Positions 49,650-53,397 of a stretch of DNA of 53,397 bases are shown one piece after another. The notes beneath the pieces were generated by a model that was not told the DNA's origin, did no database searches, and worked only from the letters and a program-made list of their open reading frames with translations. Made by a program: the position numbers and the translations under genes. This stretch comes from UBA9865 sp035647835 (lineage in GTDB: Bacteria; Bacillota; Dethiobacteria; Dethiobacterales; Dethiobacteraceae). Location: contig DASRMS010000063.1 in assembly GCA_035647835.1 (NCBI GenBank), positions 1 through 53,397 of the forward strand, written 5' to 3'. Position 1 is the first letter of the stretch. Every line of letters begins with the position of its first letter.

Positions 49650-50354
49650 CTAGCTAGTAGCTTGACCAACCAGGGATTCGTATGCAAAAAGTGTCCAGGG
49701 ATGTTTAGCAGCAGGATAGCTGGTAAAGGTCAACCGTGTTTGCAGTGTAGGATGGGTAAAAGTAAGGCAGTAAGACCATAGTGCCAACTGCTGCCCCGGG
49801 CGATTTACGCTCTGACCATAACGTTGATCCCCAAACAGAGGATGCCCCGCAGCTGCAAGTTGGACGCGAATTTGATGTGCCCGGCCGGTCTGCAGCTGCA
49901 CCTCTACTAAACTAAAATTTTTGCTGTTGTCCAGCACTTGATAAGTCAGTTTAGCTTCCTTGGCTCCGCTGCTGTTCTTGTCAACCACCGTCACAGTATT
50001 ATTTTGCCTATTTTTACGTAAATAGTGCTGCAGACTAGCCTGACCTAGTGGCAGTTTGCCATGCACGATTGCTAAATATGCTCTGGTAAAAGTTCTATCT
50101 CTCAGCTGCGCCGCTAGACGTCCGGCAGCTTTAGAGGTTTTCGCAAAAGCGATCACACCTCCTGTTGGTCGATCTAAACGCTGCACCATGCCTAAATACA
50201 CCTTGCCGGGTTTTTGGTACTTTTCTTTGAGGCTTTGTTTTAATAAACTTAATAAGTCATCGTCACCGGTATTATCCCCTTGTGTTAACAGGTTGACCGG
50301 TTTTTCAACCACTAATAAATGGTTATCTTCGTAAAGATGCTCTATTCGCCGCAA
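49650..50354 (-). CDS. RluA-family pseudouridine synthase
   Basis: 234 residues. YEDNHLLVVEKPVNLLTQGD, the catalytic GMVQRLDRPTGGVIAFAKT (Asp near residue 63), and LQTGRAHQIRVQLAAAGHPLFGDQRYG match the RluA family, which isomerises uridine in rRNA or tRNA. No S4 domain is present. The start is TTG at 50354, eight bases after AAGGAGG. Target RNA is unknown. Confidence 0.93.
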   Translation of the reverse strand: MRRIEHLYEDNHLLVVEKPVNLLTQGDNTGDDDLLSLLKQSLKEKYQKPGKVYLGMVQRLDRPTGGVIAFAKTSKAAGRLAAQLRDRTFTRAYLAIVHGKLPLGQASLQHYLRKNRQNNTVTVVDKNSSGAKEAKLTYQVLDNSKNFSLVEVQLQTGRAHQIRVQLAAAGHPLFGDQRYGQSVNRPGQQLALWSYCLTFTHPTLQTRLTFTSYPAAKHPWTLFAYESLVGQATS

Positions 50355-50443
50355 TGCCTGAACCTCCTTTTTGCCGCATCAGGTCGTCAATATCCCTGAC
50401 TGTGTGCCGCTGAACTGACAAAATCACTCAGCAAAAGAACTTA

Positions 50444-50485
50444 AACTTATCTCTGCATCATAGATAAGCTTAAAGATGCTATAAT
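50444..50485 (+). promoter_or_regulatory. Promoter region of Crp/Fnr gene
   Basis: Inverted repeat CTTATCT/AGATAAG (50444-50450, 50462-50468, spacer 11), followed by a perfect TATAAT at 50480-50485. The repeat overlaps where the -35 would be, so a regulator bound there could block or activate. The regulator ATG is about 160 bases later. Confidence 0.5.
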
Positions 50486-50647
50486 AAAGAAAACGCCAAC
50501 TAGAATCAGCGCACACTATTTCCACTATTATACACTAAACTTGCTCGTGCTGTCAGCTTACCTCTAGCCATGCGCACCGCTCACATGGCGCCGGCAGTAG
50601 ATCCAGCAAATAAATAAATGACAAATGTCTTCAGGGGAGGAAGTCTA

Positions 50648-51328
50648 ATGAAATGTAACTGCCATCAGCATGGCATTGCCAACTGTATTGAGCTTGTGCC
50701 CATTTTTAGCAACTTGTCCACGGAGGAAAAAAAAGAAGTGGCTGCCATTACCAGAGATAAAACTTTAGTCAAGGGCGAAATGGTCTATCTCGCAGGTGAT
50801 AAAGGGGAAAAACTTTATGTTATTCACGAAGGGTTTGTTAAAATCTCCCGTTTAAGCCCGACAGGTAAAGAACAAGTTATTCGCGTCTTGGGACCCGGTG
50901 AATTTATGGGGGAGTTGACTCTTTTCAGTTCCCTGCCCATGACGGATAATGCCGAAGCCATTGCAGACACCATCATGTGCATGATTGAAGGCCCGCAATT
51001 AAAGAAGCTAATGCCAAAATACCCAGCCATCGCCTTTAAAATTATGGAAGAGTTAAGCTACCGGTTAGAGAAAGCAGAAAATTTGATTGAAGATATTAGC
51101 TTACATTCAGTAGAGCAGCGTTTAGCCCAAAGCTTACTTAGCCTTTCACAAGCACAACCTAAAATCACGCTCAAAATGACTAAAAGTGATTTTGCCTCAC
51201 AAATCGGCATGAGTCAAGAAACCTTAAGCAGGAAGCTTGCCTCGCTCCAGGAACAAGGCCTAATTAAGTTAGTTGGTCAGCGCCAAATCATCATTCTTGA
51301 CCGCCAAGGCCTAGAGGCACTAGTTTAA
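50648..51328 (+). CDS. Crp/Fnr-family regulator with N-terminal cysteines
   Basis: 226 residues from the ATG at 50648 (GGGGAGGA, spacing 6). The cyclic-nucleotide-binding-like domain spans about residues 16-130 (LVKGEMVYLAGDKGEKLYVIHEGFVKI), with a Crp-type helix-turn-helix near 175-200 (SDFASQIGMSQETLSRKLASLQEQGLI). Before it lies MKCNCHQHGIANC, with Cys3, Cys5 and Cys13 plus two His, which could bind an iron-sulfur cluster or form a redox switch. The cAMP-binding arginine box is not evident. It is transcribed alone. Confidence 0.88.
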   Translation: MKCNCHQHGIANCIELVPIFSNLSTEEKKEVAAITRDKTLVKGEMVYLAGDKGEKLYVIHEGFVKISRLSPTGKEQVIRVLGPGEFMGELTLFSSLPMTDNAEAIADTIMCMIEGPQLKKLMPKYPAIAFKIMEELSYRLEKAENLIEDISLHSVEQRLAQSLLSLSQAQPKITLKMTKSDFASQIGMSQETLSRKLASLQEQGLIKLVGQRQIIILDRQGLEALV

Positions 51329-51342
51329 CTATAAAGATCTAC

Positions 51343-51383
51343 AGCAATCAGCCACTAGGCAGATAACCTAGTGGCTGATTGCT
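51343..51383. terminator. Bidirectional terminator
   Basis: 17-bp perfect stem AGCAATCAGCCACTAGG/CCTAGTGGCTGATTGCT, loop of 7, followed by TTTTA, between convergent crp-like and coat genes. Confidence 0.85.
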
Positions 51384-51392
51384 TTTACCTTA

Positions 51393-51641
51393 CTAACTGG
51401 AGCTAAGCTGGCTCTTATATTGCTGTATGGCATTGGGGTCAGCTTGTTTGGCTGGTTGATAGTACCCTTTTTCCATGGCCTTTTGACTTAATTGGAATTG
51501 GAACTGCTCATCGGCATTTCTAATTTGAATTAAAGCTTGTCTTAACTGAGAGTTTTCAGACTCAGCAATAGCTGTGGCATAGTTGGTCAGGCTAGCACTC
51601 ACCTGGGATAGTACATCACTCACCATGTCTTTATCTTGCAT
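51393..51641 (-). CDS. CotF-like spore coat protein
   Basis: 82 residues. MVSDVLSQVSASLTNYATAIAESENSQLRQALIQIRNADEQFQF and QKAMEKGYYQPAKQ match the coat protein F domain. It is helical and Gln/Asn-rich, with no signal peptide. Such proteins are laid down on the forespore coat under sporulation sigma factors. It is 15 bases after a second small coat gene. AAGGAGGG precedes the ATG. No sigma-E or sigma-K promoter was clearly found. Confidence 0.85.
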   Translation of the reverse strand: MQDKDMVSDVLSQVSASLTNYATAIAESENSQLRQALIQIRNADEQFQFQLSQKAMEKGYYQPAKQADPNAIQQYKSQLSSS

Positions 51642-51656
51642 CGTTTTCCCTCCTTA

Positions 51657-51839
51657 TTAATTTAAAAATTGCATTAACTTCTGTTTAGTCTGCTGGGCCC
51701 TGCTCGAAGAATCCTGAAACATCTGTTTAATCTCCGGATCACTGCATTGTTGAGCATAAGCCTGCAGTTTGTTGGCACCTGTAGCATGACCACCAATTAA
51801 GTGCCGCAAATTTTCTAATTCCTGTTGATTAATAGTCAC
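51657..51839 (-). CDS. Small CotF-like spore coat protein
   Basis: 60 residues from the GTG at 51839 (AAAGGAG, spacing 8); the TTG at 51845 is too close to the ribosome site. The sequence TINQQELENLRHLIGGHATGANKLQAYAQQ resembles the N-terminal helix pair of the coat F family. It is the partner of the 82-residue gene downstream, probably one operon. Neighbouring ferritin-like gene is divergent. Confidence 0.8.
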   Translation of the reverse strand: MTINQQELENLRHLIGGHATGANKLQAYAQQCSDPEIKQMFQDSSSRAQQTKQKLMQFLN

Positions 51840-52032
51840 TTGCAAGTCTCCTTTCTTGTAATTTCTGTCTTTAGTTTGCCAACATAATTTAGATATATTC
51901 CCCTAAAAATCGCCTGCTAAAAAAGGTAAGAGCAATTTTTTAGCCAAGCAGATGTCTGCTATTTTTCTTGCATAGATAAGAGAGCAGCTTGGGATAATTA
52001 AAAGGATTACAAAACATGAAAGGAGATATCAG

Positions 52033-53304
52033 ATGTTTAATCCTTTTGATGAGAAACCTATGCTGCTCGGTGAGGCCATCATGGACTGGAAAACTATCTA
52101 TCCCCAGGCTTATGACAAAAATCTAGTTGATCCCTATAGTAAAGTGCGTATTATCTTAATGAATGGTATTGAAGTGGAGGCTGCTCTCTTTTCCCACCAG
52201 TTCCACCGCAACTGTAACGATAATGAGCTGCGGCGTGATCTAGCATTTTCCCGGCGCATTGAGCAGCAGCAGCAAAAACGCATTAACTGGCTTTCACCGA
52301 TTGGTGAAACACCGCTGGAGACAACGATCGGCTATGAACATGTCGCAGTTGATCTCACGTCCTGGCTGGCGCAAAATGAGCCGGATCCCTATGTTAAAGA
52401 TACCCTGGATTTTGCGCTCTTAGAAGATTTTGACCATCTATATCGCTACGCTAACCTCTTGGAGCTGGATAAGAATATTTCAGCCCAGAAATTAGTTAAG
52501 AAATATGTGGAAATTACGCCAGGTCGGCCAACCATTGCCGAACACCGTCACCCCAGTGATACAGTAAGAGGCTACATAAATTTTAAAAGCGCCGACATCC
52601 GTACCAAGTTAAACATTATGATTATCACGGCTGCTGAACAGCAGACCATGAACTTTTATATGAACGTCGGTCCGACCTACTATAATGATCTGGGCCGTCA
52701 ACTGTACCAAGAAATAGCATTAATCGAAGAAGAGCATGTCAGCCAATACGGAGCCTTAATGGATCCTAACTGCACTTGGCTGGAGAACTTGCTGATGCAC
52801 GAATACATGGAGTGCTATCTTTACTACTCTTTCTATCAAGATGAAAGAGATCCCCATCTTAAAAATATTTGGGAGATGCACCTGCAGCAGGAAATTGCTC
52901 AGCTGCATCGTGCCAAAGATCTGCTGGCCAAACACGAACATAAAGATTGGCAGCAAGTAATCCCCGGCGGCGTTTTCCCTAAACTGCTGCAGTTCCACGA
53001 CACTAAAGACTATGTACGAAAAATCCTTGGTCAACAGATTGAACTTACTGCTGACCAAGAAGTTCTTAAAAATGTTAATGACCTGCCGGATAATCATCGC
53101 TTCTTCTGGTATCAACAAACAGTTAATCATGACGTTAAGGCTGTGCCTAGCCATGCAGTAATCGCTCAACATCAGCAGCAGAAAGGCCAGGATTACCGCT
53201 ATGAGGATCAGCCCAATGCAGTAGAGGCCCTACGGGATCGCAGACAAGACAATTTTAAAATTGCCCGCACTAAACAAAAACAAAGGCAGCTCGTCGGCGT
53301 TTAG
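52033..53304 (+). CDS. Tandem ferritin-like protein of unknown function
   Basis: 423 residues. Two ferritin/rubrerythrin-like halves can be seen. In the first, Glu49 (VEAALFSHQFHR), Glu102-His103 and Glu131/His135 (LLEDFDHLYRY). In the second, Glu202 (AAEQQTMNFYM), Glu232-His235 (IEEEHVSQYG), Glu260 (HEYMECYLYYS) and Glu287/His292 (QEIAQLHRAK). This pattern can hold two diiron sites. The last 60 residues are basic and polar. It is a soluble protein, next to spore coat genes. Function is unknown. AAGGAG precedes the ATG and a terminator follows. Confidence 0.8.
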   Translation: MFNPFDEKPMLLGEAIMDWKTIYPQAYDKNLVDPYSKVRIILMNGIEVEAALFSHQFHRNCNDNELRRDLAFSRRIEQQQQKRINWLSPIGETPLETTIGYEHVAVDLTSWLAQNEPDPYVKDTLDFALLEDFDHLYRYANLLELDKNISAQKLVKKYVEITPGRPTIAEHRHPSDTVRGYINFKSADIRTKLNIMIITAAEQQTMNFYMNVGPTYYNDLGRQLYQEIALIEEEHVSQYGALMDPNCTWLENLLMHEYMECYLYYSFYQDERDPHLKNIWEMHLQQEIAQLHRAKDLLAKHEHKDWQQVIPGGVFPKLLQFHDTKDYVRKILGQQIELTADQEVLKNVNDLPDNHRFFWYQQTVNHDVKAVPSHAVIAQHQQQKGQDYRYEDQPNAVEALRDRRQDNFKIARTKQKQRQLVGV

Positions 53305-53312
53305 AAATAGCA

Positions 53313-53356
53313 AAGAGTGTTGCAAACTACTGGCAAAAGTAGCTCGCAACACTCTT
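53313..53356 (+). terminator. Terminator of ferritin-like gene
   Basis: AAGAGTGTTGC/GCAACACTCTT with an inner CTAC/GTAG, then CTTTT. It lies 9 bases past the stop. Confidence 0.85.
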
Positions 53357-53397
53357 CTTTTAATGGTTTTACTGATTAAATTAACATCAGCATATAC

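Overview
The window looks like chromosome from an anaerobic, spore-forming low-GC Gram-positive bacterium, most likely class Clostridia. The reasons are the dipicolinate synthase B subunit, two CotF-like spore coat proteins, SAM-I riboswitches and a T-box leader, a CooC-type nickel maturation ATPase, ferredoxin-linked indolepyruvate oxidoreductase, two UroD-fold methyltransferase-like proteins and strong AAGGAGG ribosome sites. The genus cannot be fixed from sequence alone. No prophage, insertion sequence, CRISPR array or rRNA was seen. There is one tRNA gene, Thr(CGT).

Layout. 0.2-4.1 kb: comFC-like, recD2, DUF2922 and DUF1659 genes, then two copies of a hairpin repeat. 4.1-8.6 kb: metK behind a SAM-I riboswitch, fabZ, a beta-CASP nuclease, sfsA. 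8.7-12.7 kb: cooC, a VWA protein, a MoxR ATPase and a thioredoxin-reductase-like flavoprotein that has lost its NADPH site. 12.9-15.5 kb: UPF0173 hydrolase, an unrecognised 46-residue protein, a UroD-family protein, tRNA-Thr. 15.5-18.1 kb: a SAM-riboswitch operon of the three proteins linked to anaerobic homocysteine synthesis. 18.2-24.8 kb: a T-box-controlled aminotransferase, then iorB-iorA-paaK-ACT, then a TPR protein. 24.9-28.3 kb: cupin glucose-6-phosphate isomerase, phosphohexomutase, GAPDH. 28.5-31.1 kb: dapB, dpaB, TetR, a membrane protein. 31.2-31.6 kb: a structured noncoding RNA candidate. 31.8-37.7 kb: DUF3786, a SipW-like signal peptidase with a tiny membrane partner, a five-heme lipoprotein, murJ, a small exporter, a DUF3048 lipoprotein. 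38.1-45.3 kb: an RND exporter split into two overlapping reading frames, an ABC exporter, DUF2062, a 27-residue membrane peptide. 45.7-49.4 kb: GPH-type symporter, long TetR regulator and a second UroD-family protein. 49.6-53.4 kb: RluA, a Crp/Fnr regulator, two coat proteins and a tandem ferritin-like protein.

How genes work together. metK and the homocysteine operon are both under SAM-I riboswitches, so methionine and SAM supply is co-controlled. The ACT-PaaK-IorAB genes can interconvert aryl acids, aryl-CoA and aryl-pyruvates; the aminotransferase downstream has its own T-box. cooC, moxR and VWA look like a metal-cofactor maturation set. dapB and dpaB link lysine and dipicolinate synthesis. 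The symporter, the long TetR and the second UroD-fold protein may form one uptake and demethylation module; this is inferred from adjacency and shared operator-like sequences.

Most interesting items: the orphan structured RNA at about 31185-31625, the split RND transporter whose junction reads CTT TAA, the NADPH-motif-free thioredoxin reductase, the riboswitch-controlled homocysteine operon, the CooC/MoxR/VWA cluster, and the repeated hairpin array downstream of metK.
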